Below, piece by piece: positions 54,591-64,000 of a DNA stretch of 64,000 nucleotides (within the stretch, counting starts at the first letter, position 1; the number at the start of each line of letters is the position of its first letter). Source of the stretch: Nostoc sp. CHAB 5844 (GTDB lineage Bacteria > Cyanobacteriota > Cyanobacteriia > Cyanobacteriales > Nostocaceae); contig NZ_JAIVFW010000005.1 in assembly GCF_020829595.1 (NCBI RefSeq), positions 133,974-197,973 on the forward strand, read 5' to 3'. The notes beneath the pieces are model-generated. The model was not told the origin of the DNA and did no database searches. It saw nothing but the letters and a program-made list of their open reading frames with translations. A program made the position numbers and the translations under genes.

Positions 54591-57169
54591 TCTGCTTCTT
54601 CGGCATCACCAGTATCAGGCGGAACGATCGCAACTCCGGTAATTGCGTCATCTTCATCCAAGCGTTGCACTCTTACGCCTGTTGCCGATCGCGATTGTAC
54701 TGAAATTGCATTGGTAGCCTGACGGATAATAATACCGCGATTTGTGACCATCATGATTTCATCGTCACTATTGACGATTTGCAAGGTTGCCAATTTGTCT
54801 TTAGTTTTGCGGTTCTTAAATTTGGTAGCCATTAAACCTTGACCGGCACGGTTTTGCAAACGGAATTGCCCAACGGGTACGCGTTTGCCATATCCGCCCA
54901 TTGTAATGACTAACACCCAAGGGCCAACACTGCCATTTCCTGGTACTTCTGTGGTTTCTTCCGTATTTTCGATATCTTCGGTTTCAATATCTTCGACTTC
55001 GACTTCTTCTGTGTTGAGTGTGTCAAGAATAGCGGCGGGAATAATATCCATCCCTACCAATTCATCGCCATTTTTGAGTTTCATCGATTTCACACCGCGC
55101 GTCGCCCTACCTAGAGGACGCAGTTGTTCGTGAGTACATCTAAAGTGAATTGCCATACCCAGACGAGAACCAATGATGATGCTGTCTTCGACTCTGGCGC
55201 GACGTACCCACCGCAGTTGATCACCTTCTTCCAAGGAAATGGCAATTAAACCATTCGCCCGAATATGACTAAAGGCTGCTAATTCAGTTTTCTTGATATT
55301 GCCGCCTTTGGTTAGCATCACTAAATATTCGTTACTGCTGAACTCGTCAACAGGGACGATTGAGGTGATTTTTTCTTCTCTGGGAATGGGTAGCATTTGG
55401 ACGATGGGTGTACCACGACTGGTGCGGGAACCCACGGGGATTTGATAGGCTTTGAGGCAGTAGACTACACCGCGATCGCTAAAGAATAAAACACTATCGT
55501 GGTCGCAGCAAGTTAAGAAATGCTCTACGGTGTCATCGTCTTTTACCTTAGCGGCGGCTTTACCTCTGGTGGCACGGCTTTGCGCCTCAAAGGTGTTGAC
55601 GGGCATACGTTTGATGTAACCTTGCTCTGTTAACAGAATAATTGCCTTTTCGTTAGCAATTAGGTCACGTTCATCGATTTCGCCTTCGGCGTGGGTAATA
55701 ACTGTGCGCCGGGGTGTGGCGAAGTTGGTTTTAATTTGCGAAATTTCGGTTTCAATGATTTCTAAGATTCTTTCGCGCCTTGCCAAAATATCTTGCAAGT
55801 CGGCAATTTGTCTTTGCAAATCTTCGTGTTCTAGGCGAATTTTATCTGCTTCTAGGGCAGTTAGTCGCCGTAGTTGCATTTGCAAAATCGCATCGGCTTG
55901 AACTTCCGAAAGTCCGTAGGTTGTGATTAGTTCACCTTTGGCTGTGGGTGCATCAGGCGCATTACGAATTAAGTTGATAATTGCATCTAAATGTGCTAAA
56001 GCAATCAATAAACCTTGCAAAATATGGTCGCGTTCTTCTGCTTTTCGCAGTTCATAGCGGGTGCGTCTGGTGATAGATTCGATGCGGAAATCGAGGAAGA
56101 CTTCTAAGAACTGCTTGAGGGTGAGAATTTGCGGTTCGCCGTTGACCAACGCCAGCATATTCGCCCCAAAGTTGGCTTGCAGTGGGGTTTGCTTGTAAAG
56201 GTTATTCAGTACTACACGGGGATAGGCATCACGTTTGAGTTCGATGACAATTCGCATCCCGTCGCGATCGCTTTCATCGCGGATATCTGCAATGCCTTCA
56301 ATCCGTTTATCATTCACCAATTCAGCAATTTTCTCAATTAATGCCGCTTTATTGGTTTGATAAGGCAGTTCAGTGACGATAATTGCTTCTCGTTCGGGAC
56401 GACCACGCTGTTCAATGGTTTCAATGTTAGCGACACCGCGCATGGTAATGGAACCGCGCCCAGTGGTATAAGCTTCTTTAATTGCTGCTGTGCCGAGAAT
56501 TTGCGCCCCAGTGGGAAAGTCTGGCCCGTGGACATAATGCATTAATTGGAGGTCGGTGATTTCGGGATTGTGAATCAACGCCACCAATCCATCAATCAGT
56601 TCGCCTAAGTTATGGGGAGGAATATTTGTTGCCATCCCCACGGCAATGCCAGAGGAACCATTGAGTAGGAGTTGGGGGATGCGTGATGGTAGAACTGTAG
56701 GTTCTTGTTGGGAACCATCGAAGTTATCAGCAAAGTCTACGGTTTCTGATTCGATGTCTTGGAGTAAAGCCGCACTAGTTAAAGCTTGCAAGCGACATTC
56801 TGTGTATCGCATTGCTGCTGGTGGATCGTTATCTACTGAACCAAAGTTACCATGTCCGTTAATTAAGGGCGATCGCATGGAAAAATCCTGCGCCATCCGT
56901 ACCAAGGCATCATATACTGCTGTGTCGCCGTGTGGGTGATATTTACCCAACACTTCCCCTACCACACGCGCGCATTTGCGAAACGGGCGATCGTGCATTA
57001 AACCTAGCTCGTGCATGGCGTAGAGGATACGGCGATGCACAGGTTTCAGACCATCCCTGGCATCTGGCAGCGCCCGACCCACTATCACACTCATGGCGTA
57101 TTCCAGATAAGACCGGGACATTTCGTTCCGCAAATCTGTTGGGATAATCCTCTCCTGTGAGGTTGTCAT
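54587..57169 (-). CDS. gyrA: DNA gyrase subunit A
   Basis: This is the breakage-reunion subunit of gyrase: 860 aa from ATG 57169. Seen: [35 protein letters not shown], quinolone-region [20 protein letters not shown], active-site Tyr in [17 protein letters not shown] and the coiled [13 protein letters not shown]. Six-bladed C-terminal repeats follow. The canonical GyrA box (QRRGGKG) is not visible; the corresponding site reads [13 protein letters not shown]. An acidic linker ([20 protein letters not shown]) lies in the C-terminal domain. ParC is a possible alternative name. It overlaps lnt by 4 nt, so lnt is probably translated from the same mRNA. Confidence 0.88.
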   Translation of the reverse strand: MTTSQERIIPTDLRNEMSRSYLEYAMSVIVGRALPDARDGLKPVHRRILYAMHELGLMHDRPFRKCARVVGEVLGKYHPHGDTAVYDALVRMAQDFSMRSPLINGHGNFGSVDNDPPAAMRYTECRLQALTSAALLQDIESETVDFADNFDGSQQEPTVLPSRIPQLLLNGSSGIAVGMATNIPPHNLGELIDGLVALIHNPEITDLQLMHYVHGPDFPTGAQILGTAAIKEAYTTGRGSITMRGVANIETIEQRGRPEREAIIVTELPYQTNKAALIEKIAELVNDKRIEGIADIRDESDRDGMRIVIELKRDAYPRVVLNNLYKQTPLQANFGANMLALVNGEPQILTLKQFLEVFLDFRIESITRRTRYELRKAEERDHILQGLLIALAHLDAIINLIRNAPDAPTAKGELITTYGLSEVQADAILQMQLRRLTALEADKIRLEHEDLQRQIADLQDILARRERILEIIETEISQIKTNFATPRRTVITHAEGEIDERDLIANEKAIILLTEQGYIKRMPVNTFEAQSRATRGKAAAKVKDDDTVEHFLTCCDHDSVLFFSDRGVVYCLKAYQIPVGSRTSRGTPIVQMLPIPREEKITSIVPVDEFSSNEYLVMLTKGGNIKKTELAAFSHIRANGLIAISLEEGDQLRWVRRARVEDSIIIGSRLGMAIHFRCTHEQLRPLGRATRGVKSMKLKNGDELVGMDIIPAAILDTLNTEEVEVEDIETEDIENTEETTEVPGNGSVGPWVLVITMGGYGKRVPVGQFRLQNRAGQGLMATKFKNRKTKDKLATLQIVNSDDEIMMVTNRGIIIRQATNAISVQSRSATGVRVQRLDEDDAITGVAIVPPDTGDAEEAE

Positions 57170-57637
57170 AACCTAAAAAACTCCAAAAATCGTAGAATTT
57201 AGCCTTTACAGTTGGTAAAGCGTAAAATTATTCCAAATTGCTCTTGAATAATTGACATATTTTGATACAATTCTAGCACGTATTGTTTTTTTCTGCCCGG
57301 AGAGCTAACCTAAAGTAGCTCGTTAAATGGCATTTTTGGGCGTGGTAAATCACATTTAACTAAGAAAGTTTTAGCTCAAGAAAATAAATTACTAAATTTT
57401 CCCCAAAATCAGGTAAATTTGCCCAAACGAAAGTTATAACTGAGCTTATATTTATCAAGAGGTAGCGAAGAGCATTCAGTTAATGATTAAGATAGGTACG
57501 GTAAGTAGAATAAACTGACAATGTAAAGGTAGTTTGATCAAATCTGTGGTTATTAGTTTATTCGGCTTATCATATTGCTGTTCGTCAATCCATCTTGACT
57601 TTCATAGCAGTTATTCAATAGAGATTCTGAGGCGCTG
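57170..57637. other. Divergent intergenic region gyrA / 57638 gene
   Basis: It is A+T-rich with no coding frame that I support and no repeat family seen. The promoter of gyrA should be in the first 100 nt (TTGATACAATTC...TATTGTT-type words near 57260-57285). Confidence 0.45.
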
Positions 57638-57850
57638 ATGACATTTCAACAATTAGCAATAGGTAGCTATTTTCGTCTGCCTGGTATAAGTTATGGTTGC
57701 GTGTATAGAAAGGCTAGTAGATCCAGTTGTAGCCTGAATGCATTATTACAACCGATACGTCCAACAACAAAAGTTATCCCACTTAATGCCGCAGAAATTG
57801 CTAAATATTTGGCGGCAAAAAAAGAATTCCTGAATAATCTCAAGATATAA
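57638..57850 (+). CDS. Small protein of unknown function
   Basis: The 70-aa product starts at ATG 57638 with no strong ribosome site. It reads MTFQQLAIGSYFRLPGI, YGCVYRKASRSSCSLNALLQ and LNAAEIAKYLAAKKEFLNNL. The N-terminal QLAIGSYFRLPG / Y-KxS pattern recurs in small cyanobacterial proteins, by recollection. The function is unknown. It converges on the ClC channel gene. Confidence 0.5.
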   Translation: MTFQQLAIGSYFRLPGISYGCVYRKASRSSCSLNALLQPIRPTTKVIPLNAAEIAKYLAAKKEFLNNLKI

Positions 57851-57872
57851 AGAATTTATTGGTTGTTATTAG

Positions 57873-59168
57873 TTAATGAACAGCTTCTTGTTGAGACTTC
57901 AGTTGAGAAGCAATCAAAGGAACTTTAGGCGCAAGAAAAAATCCCACCAAACTAGCAAACAAAATTGGTGTAAAAGGACTGAAACCAGTTAGTTTCGATA
58001 GTAACAAAGTCGTACTTATAGGTGTGCGTGTCACTGCTGCGTTAATCGCCGCCATTGTACAAATCATTGCTAAAGCAGGATTAATGCCCGGAATTAAAGT
58101 TATTACTGCTTTGCCAATACAAGCACCAGTGAAAAATAAGGGGATAATAAATCCACCGCGCCACCCACCTGTAACTGTCATGCTAATGGCAGCCATCTTG
58201 CCTAAAGCAAGTGTTAACAGGAAAACACCAGAAAAGCTAGTTGCAAGCACAGTTTCTAACTCTTCATGTCCAAAATAACGGGTGAGAGGCAAGAAAGCGG
58301 CTAAACTACCAAGTCCGAGTCCTGCTAGTGTAGTGCGTAAATAAATAGGGCCAGGAATGTGGGTAAAGGTGCGATCGCATATGCGAAAAATCCCCATGAA
58401 AATCCATCCGGCGATCGCCCCAATTATTCCGAATAAAATAGCAAAGGCAAAATCATCGATATTTTCTAGGCGATATTGCGGGAAATGCCAAGTCGGTGCA
58501 ATTCCTAAACGGGTAATCGCCGTAAATACCAGATAACTAGCACAACTAGAAACAATAGCTGGCATTAAAGCTTCGTAATATTCGACAATATGCTGATGAT
58601 GCAAAATTTCTAAGGCAAACATCGCACCACCCAGAGGTGCGCCAAACAAAGCCGTAAAGCCAGCCGCCATTGCTGCTAAACTCATAGATCGCAGGTCTTC
58701 ACCTTGAAGTTTCAGGCGATCGCCTACCCAAGTACCAAAGGAACCTGTTACCTGTACCAATGGTGCTTCTGGGCCAGCACTACCACCCGTAGCGATACTG
58801 ACTAGCGAAGCCAAAAGCATTGAAGGATTTTTGCGTGCATCCAAGCGTCCACCACGAAAATGAATGTTATCTACAATCACGGCGATTTCACCAGGATTAC
58901 CTAAAAAATGAATCACTAGCCCAATAATTAAACCAGCCAGTGGCATAACAATCAATAGACTTATACCTTGGAATCTTTGCAACTGATGAGTTAACAGTTC
59001 TAAAACATTCCAGTACAAACCAGCAAAAAGACCACTCACCGTCCCCACAACAGCCCAACGCAGTACCCATCGAGAAATCATCAACGGATTACGTCTTGCC
59101 AGTCCGAACAGTTGGGCAAATTTCCAGCGTTGACTTTGATTGTTAGTAGGTGGTTGATTTTGTGGCAC
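57873..59168 (-). CDS. ClC-family chloride channel/transporter
   Basis: This 431-aa membrane protein is a ClC anion channel or antiporter with about ten helices. The ion-pore segment reads TGGSAGPEAPLVQVTGSFGT in place of the usual GREGP: the external gating Glu is replaced by Ala, and a Glu follows the Pro. Later, VTGGWRGGFIIPLFFTGACI is the second pore motif. No CBS domains follow. ATG 59168. Loss of the gating Glu may mean uncoupled, channel-like transport; this is inference. It stands alone, facing the glycosyltransferase. Confidence 0.88.
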   Translation of the reverse strand: MPQNQPPTNNQSQRWKFAQLFGLARRNPLMISRWVLRWAVVGTVSGLFAGLYWNVLELLTHQLQRFQGISLLIVMPLAGLIIGLVIHFLGNPGEIAVIVDNIHFRGGRLDARKNPSMLLASLVSIATGGSAGPEAPLVQVTGSFGTWVGDRLKLQGEDLRSMSLAAMAAGFTALFGAPLGGAMFALEILHHQHIVEYYEALMPAIVSSCASYLVFTAITRLGIAPTWHFPQYRLENIDDFAFAILFGIIGAIAGWIFMGIFRICDRTFTHIPGPIYLRTTLAGLGLGSLAAFLPLTRYFGHEELETVLATSFSGVFLLTLALGKMAAISMTVTGGWRGGFIIPLFFTGACIGKAVITLIPGINPALAMICTMAAINAAVTRTPISTTLLLSKLTGFSPFTPILFASLVGFFLAPKVPLIASQLKSQQEAVH

Positions 59169-59374
59169 TGTTAATGTCCTATTGATGAAACTTAAAATAC
59201 TGAATATTTATACAGAGTATTGGTAAGGAAACTTGTCTATTACTTATCCTGCCTGATTATTACTATATTTGCAAAAACTGAGATGCTCCCTTACATACCA
59301 TCTACTATCCTGTACAATAATTCCGTTATGCCTGCTCACTATTGCTGAGTAACTACGTATTTTTGAGTTATTGA

Positions 59375-60040
59375 ATGATGAATAATGTAATTTTTGACTT
59401 ACTTCCTGAAATATCAGTTATTATTTGTACTTACAATCGGGCAAAATATTTAAGTCGTTGTATCAATAGTGTTATTGCTCAAAGTTTTAAAGATTGGGAA
59501 CTAATTATCGTGGATGACGGCAGTACCGATAATACTTTTGAAATTATCAATCAGTATATTCATAATTTTCCTAATATTCGTTATTTAAAACATCAAAATA
59601 AAAAACAGTGTCATGCTAAAAATGCTGGTATTCAAGCATCTTTTGGCAAATATATAACCTTTTTAGATAGTGATGATGCATATTTATCAGAGCATTTAGA
59701 GCCACGCATTAAGTATATGAAACAGTATCCAGAAATCGATTTAATTGAAGGTGGATTTATTACAGACGAAGATATTTGGGTAGCAGATTATTTTCAACCA
59801 GGTAAAATAATCAATCTCCGAGAATGCGTACTTGGCCCTACATTTTTTGGCAAGAGACAAGTATTTTTTGAGATGAAAGGGTTTAATAATATGATTTATG
59901 GAGAAGATACAGATTTTTGGGAACGTGCAGAGAAATCCTTCCGAACTCAAAAATTACCTGATTTGCAAACCTATGTTTATACAAGAGCAGAAACTAGTGT
60001 TACTAAAAGTTTTCTAGAAGAAGCTTCTCAATCCACCTAA
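59375..60040 (+). CDS. Family 2 glycosyltransferase
   Basis: This 221-aa GT-A enzyme has ISVIICTYNRAKYLSRCINS, the nucleotide-binding LIIVDDGSTDNTF and the DXD motif YITFLDSDDAYL, and ends with EDTDFWERAEKSF. It probably transfers a sugar to a surface glycan or a small molecule. It is short, having only the core domain. The start is ATG 59375, followed by a second ATG. The neighbour on the other strand is an FkbM methyltransferase, a pairing often seen in surface-sugar clusters. Confidence 0.9.
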   Translation: MMNNVIFDLLPEISVIICTYNRAKYLSRCINSVIAQSFKDWELIIVDDGSTDNTFEIINQYIHNFPNIRYLKHQNKKQCHAKNAGIQASFGKYITFLDSDDAYLSEHLEPRIKYMKQYPEIDLIEGGFITDEDIWVADYFQPGKIINLRECVLGPTFFGKRQVFFEMKGFNNMIYGEDTDFWERAEKSFRTQKLPDLQTYVYTRAETSVTKSFLEEASQST

Positions 60041-60134
60041 GTGAAGTAGGGTAGATAGCTATTTCATTATGTAATAGATATTCTTCGTTAAAGTCTTTAA
60101 AAAACTACCTATTAAGAATCATTAGAAAAAATCT

Positions 60135-60932
60135 TTAAAGACTAGCATGAGTATCGTACCAAGGCTCTTTAAGTTGCAGACTTTCTAAGAACATCCTTCC
60201 TAATGGAAATTTTAAGATCCCATTAGTACCCAACAGTCTGTATTGGAGAAAAACACGTTTGTAAACTTTGAGTACTTCAGTTTCAGATAGCCAAACCCCT
60301 GGTGTTTCTTCTCCAAAAAGTCCACTAGCACCGTATTCAAACTGATGCTTTATGTATTGACCTTCTTTAGCTGGAAATAGACAAATTTGTTTGGGTACGT
60401 CTGGTTGTCTGATAGCTTTGAATTTTTTATAACCAAGTTCTTTTAACAATCTAAATTCTGCTAACAGAGCATTCCATGATGCTTTTGTAGATTCTATAGA
60501 TAAAAATTGCGGTTTGCTTTCAACCTTCTGTAAACCCTGTAAGCATAATATATCAGCACCTTCAATATCAACTTTTAGATAATAGGGAGTGCCAAACTCC
60601 TGTAAAATATCTTCAAATCTCCGCCCTTCTACTGTTATGGCAGTAGAACGTGTTCCAAAAAATTCATTTCGCTCGACAAAATCGAGTGAGGTTGTACTCC
60701 AAAAACTTCTGTCTAAGTTGACGTAAAGAGTAATAGGTTGATTTTGAGATGATACAGCAACATTAAGGAGGAGTAACTGACCAGTTTCTATGTAGGAATT
60801 TAGTCTTTGCTTGGTGTCATTATAAATATTAGGGTTAGCTTCAATACCAATAACTCGAAATCCTTTTTTGAGATAGAACTCAGTATCTTCTCCTGTATGC
60901 ACACCAACATCTATGATTAAGTTTTTATCCAT
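60135..60932 (-). CDS. FkbM family methyltransferase
   Basis: This 265-aa SAM-dependent O-methyltransferase has motif I LIIDVGVHTGEDTEFYLKKG, acidic loop VIGIEANPNIYND, and the FkbM block YYLKVDIEGADILCLQGLQ. The C-terminal part (GASGLFGEETPGVWLSE) is variable among relatives. Likely substrates are sugars or glycolipids; the adjacent convergent glycosyltransferase supports a surface glycan. ATG 60932. It is divergent from the solute-binding protein. Confidence 0.9.
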   Translation of the reverse strand: MDKNLIIDVGVHTGEDTEFYLKKGFRVIGIEANPNIYNDTKQRLNSYIETGQLLLLNVAVSSQNQPITLYVNLDRSFWSTTSLDFVERNEFFGTRSTAITVEGRRFEDILQEFGTPYYLKVDIEGADILCLQGLQKVESKPQFLSIESTKASWNALLAEFRLLKELGYKKFKAIRQPDVPKQICLFPAKEGQYIKHQFEYGASGLFGEETPGVWLSETEVLKVYKRVFLQYRLLGTNGILKFPLGRMFLESLQLKEPWYDTHASL

Positions 60933-61028
60933 ATTAATTAAGCCTAAATTAATTGGAAATACATAATAGATTAATCTAAATCAGTGCTTTTGATGATAAC
61001 ACATACTGTGTATGAGGGAAAATCAGGT

Positions 61029-62351
61029 ATGAAACTTACTATCTTTTCATTCTCTATTGTTAAAATCATTCACCAGTTTCTTAGTTCTATTCGACGAATT
61101 GCTATTTTGCTTGTAATCTTGAGTGTCAGTCTCATTTTTTTATCGAGTTGTCAGGTAAAAGTACAACAAAATGAGCAAGTTACTCGTATAACACTATGGC
61201 ATGGAATTAATCCACCTGTAAATCGTGATGTATTTCAAAAGTTAGTTGATAAATTCAATCAGACTCATGTTGATGTCCAGGTAGAATCTATTTATGCTGG
61301 TCAACTCGGTCAACAACTACCGAAAATTTTAACAGCAGTTGTCGGTAAAGTACCGCCAGATATTCTCTGCTTTTATCCACAAATTACTGGTCAGTTAGTC
61401 GAACTCAGCGCAGTTAGAACGTTAGAAGACTGGCTAGATAAACTGCCTATAAAGTCAGAACTGAGCCTTAACCTCTTAGACGAATTAATGTTAGATGGGC
61501 ATTTGTGGTCAGTACCACTGTACACGAGTAATATTGGCATTTTTTACCGTCCCACACTTTTCAAAGCGGCGGGTATTACAAATACACCCAAAACTTGGGA
61601 AGAATTGCGGCAAGTTGCCAAGCAATTGACTGTAGACCGTAATGGTGATGGACGACCAGAACAGTATGGTATGTTGCTGCCTATGGGAAAGGGAGAATGG
61701 ACTGTTTTTAGTTGGTTTCCCTTTTTACTCAGTGCTGACGGTGAGGTTATCAGTAATGGTTTGCCGAATTTAAATAACCCTGGAGCAATTCATGCTCTAC
61801 AGTTTTGGCAAGACTTGTTAAAAGATGGTTCAGCGACCCTTTCTCCTCCAGAACGAGGCTATGAAGAAGATGCTTTTCTTCAGGGACGTGTAGCTATGCA
61901 AATCACTGGGCCTTGGACTTATATCACCAAGTCTAAGACAGATTATCAAGTGTTTCCCATACCTAGTGATGTTGATCAAGCAACTGTAACAGGTACGGGC
62001 AATTTTTATGTAATGAAGACCACGCCAGAGAAAGAGAAAGCGGCACTTAAATTTTTAGAATATATTTTGACTGAAGAATTTCAAACAGAATGGTCAATTG
62101 GTACAGGTTTTTTGCCAGTTAATCTCAAATCTGCTCAAAGCAAAGTTTATCAGCAATATATTAACCAAAGACCTTGGATGAAAGTTTTTTTAGAGCAAAT
62201 GCTTGTGGCACGCGCTCGACCGACTTTAGCTGGGTATAGTCGTATATCTGACAGTCTTGGTCGAGCAATTGAGTCTGCATTGTTGGGTGAATCTCCTCAA
62301 GAAGCACTTAAAAAAGCCCAAGAGCGTTTAGAAGTAATTTGGAGAAAATAA
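61029..62351 (+). CDS. Lipoprotein substrate-binding protein of an ABC sugar importer
   Basis: This 440-aa protein starts at ATG 61029 (MKLTIFSFSIVKIIHQFLSS). Alternative upstream starts at GTG 60984 and ATG 60993 lack a ribosome site. Signal II is clear: AILLVILSVSLIFLSSCQV with lipobox LSSC. The mature part is the UgpB/MalE-type fold (ITLWHGINPPVN; QLPKILTAVVGKVPPDILCF; GNGRPEQYG-like VDRNGDGRPEQYGML; YVMKTTPEKEKAALKFLEYI). It is predicted to bind a sugar or glycerol phosphate at the periplasmic face. Permeases and ATPase are not in the window. Confidence 0.88.
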   Translation: MKLTIFSFSIVKIIHQFLSSIRRIAILLVILSVSLIFLSSCQVKVQQNEQVTRITLWHGINPPVNRDVFQKLVDKFNQTHVDVQVESIYAGQLGQQLPKILTAVVGKVPPDILCFYPQITGQLVELSAVRTLEDWLDKLPIKSELSLNLLDELMLDGHLWSVPLYTSNIGIFYRPTLFKAAGITNTPKTWEELRQVAKQLTVDRNGDGRPEQYGMLLPMGKGEWTVFSWFPFLLSADGEVISNGLPNLNNPGAIHALQFWQDLLKDGSATLSPPERGYEEDAFLQGRVAMQITGPWTYITKSKTDYQVFPIPSDVDQATVTGTGNFYVMKTTPEKEKAALKFLEYILTEEFQTEWSIGTGFLPVNLKSAQSKVYQQYINQRPWMKVFLEQMLVARARPTLAGYSRISDSLGRAIESALLGESPQEALKKAQERLEVIWRK

Positions 62352-62695
62352 AAGTTTTATGACATTGCCGGATTAGCTTATATGGCAATCTTCTTTGATT
62401 GATAAACTACTTAGTTTAAGCCCAGAATCGGCAACAAATTTGTTTACAACTTAGTTTAATGATTGCTATGGTTGGTTGCTATCATGATAGTGTTGAATTT
62501 TCTTGCTTTAACTCAACAGAATAATGTTAGGGTGGTAACAAAGTTAAGCAATTTTAAAGGTTGAGAATTGCTTTGCTATGTTTGTCAATTTATTTAATAA
62601 AAAATTAAATTTACATTAATTTTATTTTATAGAAAATCATATTTACAGCGTCTGCCATAGAGGATGTTTGGAAAGTAAAAATAAAATTGATGATG

Positions 62696-62721
62696 GTGCG
62701 TTAGGCTGAAGCCATAACACG
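62696..62721. repeat. GTGCGTTAGGC inverted repeat
   Basis: GTGCGTTAGGC pairs with GCCATAACACGC (one bulge) across TGAA. It sits in an otherwise bare 400-nt stretch following the solute-binding gene. The segment 62352-62690 contains no gene that I can support, only A+T-rich sequence. Confidence 0.6.
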
Positions 62722-62764
62722 CTCTACTGGACTGACAAGCCTAAAATGATGCAAAAAAATGTTT

Positions 62765-63115
62765 GTTGGGGAGCCAGCGCCGTGGTGTTAGCGTAGCGAT
62801 CTTCGACGTAGGAGCGTCGGCAGTGCGTTGGGGAGACAGCACCGTGGTGAGGCAACGCGGTCTTGGGGGTTTCCCCTATGAGCGATTGCCGAAAGGCTCT
62901 GCCACGCCAGTTGCTACAACGCTTGGAACCCCCCTTCGGGTGACGCTCAAGAGCGTCGAAGATCGCTGCGCTAACGCAGTTCCGTGACTGTCGGGCATTG
63001 CCCGCCCAACGGACTGCTCACCGCAACGCACTGGCTCGACTTGAGGTGACTGTCGTCGGCTTTGCCGACAGTCACGCAACTGCCGCGCATGGTTTCGGTG
63101 ACAGTCACGCGAGTG
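62765..63115. repeat. Cluster of GC-rich iterated repeats
   Basis: It contains the repeat words seen in lnt (CGGTCTTGGGGGTTTCCCC, 62858) and in the nested insert at 19034 (ACGCCAGTTGCTACAACGC; GCAGTTCCGTGACTGTCGG; CCAACGGACTGCTCACCGC). It also holds several short inverted GTCGGC/GCCGAC blocks (GACTGTCGTCGGCTTTGCC, then GACAGTCACGC). ORFs in this block have no ribosome site and are repeat translations. The block is likely several nested insertions. Confidence 0.75.
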
Positions 63116-63124
63116 GCGTTTGAC

Positions 63125-63184
63125 GTAAGGAAACCCAACATGAATCTTGGTGTTGGGTTTCGCTGATGCTCAACCCAACCTACG
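63125..63184. repeat. AAACCCAACA / TGTTGGGTTT double inverted repeat
   Basis: AAACCCAACA (63131-63140) and TGTTGGGTTT (63151-63160) form the inner stem. TCAACCCAACCTACGG follows, the counterpart of the outer stem at 3726-3804. The left outer arm is lost or altered here. From 63190 to 63756 no repeat or gene is seen; it should include the promoter of the last gene. Confidence 0.65.
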
Positions 63185-63756
63185 GCTAATGCACAACTTT
63201 AGCCTTGCCACGCCACTACAATTTACTTTATAACTGGTCTCATATTATTTATAACAAAACTTTTATTTATAGCTGTGGTAGTTGCTTGTGTAAAGTTGCC
63301 AATGTTCTAAGCTGTGTTATCACCACTATATTATACGTTTTTGTACTGATATTTGATAGCTTATAGCAGTCTCTGTAAAGATGTTAATCGTGATTGGAAA
63401 AATAAAAATTTCATGAAGCTTAGTCAAAACTCTTGCTTCTGGTCGCTTTTTGGATAAAAGTATTCAATGTCAATAACTCAAAAACCAATATACTCTCGTC
63501 CAATAAAAGAATGCTTAATTATTTACTACTTTCTAATAAGGTAAAGAAATAGTTAATTTTTTCATGGCAAGGATGTAAACCTTAGTTAGTAACTCAAACA
63601 AAAAACTAGACAAGAGGCTTCAGTCGTTTTTTCGCTTTTTATCGCAGTGGCAGGTTAATGATAATCTGTTCTGTAGTTTTTTGGATGCAATTATTTTGCG
63701 ATACTAGCTCATATCAATTTGGAAGCAACTTTGTAATCTTCACAAGAGTAAATACA

Positions 63757-64000
63757 ATGACTAAATTGAGTTTGACGAACAAGTTACTATTGGCTGGTGC
63801 TGGAGCAACATTTGTTTTTGCTGCTAGTCCATCTCAAGCAGCAGTTATCAACATTTCAGATTTTACTGGATGGCAGCAAATTGGCAACGTTAGCTTCAGT
63901 TCTAATAATCAGCAAGCAACACTTTCTTCTGGTGGAGTGGCTGACGCGGCTATAGAGTCGTTTTTAGGTTTAGCTAATGGAGCTTTAGATGCTTTTAACT
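63757..64000 (+). CDS. Exported protein, N-terminal part (PEP-CTERM type possible; 3' end outside window)
   Basis: ATG 63757 starts 81 codons up to the window edge. The signal peptide is clear: LTNKLLLAGAGATFVFAASP, with AAA/SQA-A cleavage near residue 31. The mature N-terminus (VINISDFTGWQQIGNVSFSS, then QQATLSSGGVADAAIESFLG) resembles the start of cyanobacterial PEP-CTERM exported proteins as I remember them. The PEP-CTERM tail itself, if present, lies beyond the window. A weak ribosome site (AAGAG) precedes it. Confidence 0.65.
   Translation, partial: MTKLSLTNKLLLAGAGATFVFAASPSQAAVINISDFTGWQQIGNVSFSSNNQQATLSSGGVADAAIESFLGLANGALDAFN

Noticed and set aside
62763-63079. ORFs on both strands in the GC-rich cluster
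   Set aside because: They are translations of the iterated repeats also found at 19034 and in lnt, with no initiation signals.
1-64000. tRNA or rRNA genes
   Set aside because: No tRNA-like T-arm/acceptor pattern or rRNA signature was noticed by eye in the gaps; a covariance-model scan would be needed to exclude a tRNA.

Overview
The window looks like chromosomal DNA of a filamentous, nitrogen-fixing cyanobacterium of the Nostocales. The evidence is direct. The HIP1 octamer GCGATCGC recurs throughout. A DnaE C-terminal half carries a split-intein C-fragment. There is a nifV homocitrate synthase, a gamma-tocopherol methyltransferase and a Psb32-like thylakoid protein. Heptameric STRR-type repeats (tgaagta, gtcatta, actcagc) and many palindromic or MITE-like repeats fill the gaps. 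No tRNA, rRNA or CRISPR array was seen.

Layout. 1-4.3 kb: the tail of an AAA ATPase, mutS, then a repeat-filled gap holding a dead antitoxin fragment. 4.3-9.4 kb: a giant hybrid histidine kinase. 9.7-18.8 kb: bioF, two RodZ-like HTH/membrane proteins around a broken alpha/beta hydrolase, gatA, dnaE-C with the split intein, a possible PD-(D/E)XK protein and a small membrane protein. 19-30 kb: nifV, a PsiE-like protein, trpC, lpdA, a SWIM zinc-finger protein, a UPF0175 antitoxin with a collapsed DUF3368 toxin, a small protein/retropepsin pair, an aminotransferase and a CAP protein. 30.6-35 kb: an APC permease and small secreted, pentapeptide-repeat or membrane proteins.

35.1-50.4 kb is a potassium region. 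A leftward kdp operon reads kdpA-kdpB-kdpG(KdpF-like)-kdpC, then an unknown membrane protein, a Ser/Thr kinase, two more unknown genes and a short KdpD with no histidine-kinase domain. It ends at a strong terminator. A histidine kinase/response regulator pair diverges from kdpA, and three copies of a GCGTTTA heptamer lie in the shared promoter region. KtrB/KtrA-type K+ uptake genes follow at 48-50 kb, and a stand-alone RCK_C-like protein lies just beyond kdpD. This arrangement suggests that the missing KdpD kinase function may be supplied by the divergent pair or by the embedded Ser/Thr kinase (inference).

50.5-64 kb: DUF4346, psb32-like, an MFS remnant, Uma2, lnt and gyrA (overlapping), a ClC chloride channel, a glycosyltransferase, an FkbM methyltransferase, a lipoprotein solute-binding protein, a large repeat cluster and the start of an exported protein.

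The most distinctive feature is recent small-repeat mobility acting on genes. Three 102-bp MITE copies (two identical, one with a single change) have matching 3-bp TNA target duplications. One of them cuts an SGNH hydrolase between its signal peptide and its catalytic domain. A 17-bp inverted repeat sits in frame inside mutS next to the Walker A motif, and another iterated repeat sits inside lnt. At least five genes are decayed: the antitoxin fragment, alpha/beta hydrolase, DUF3368 toxin, SGNH hydrolase and MFS tail.
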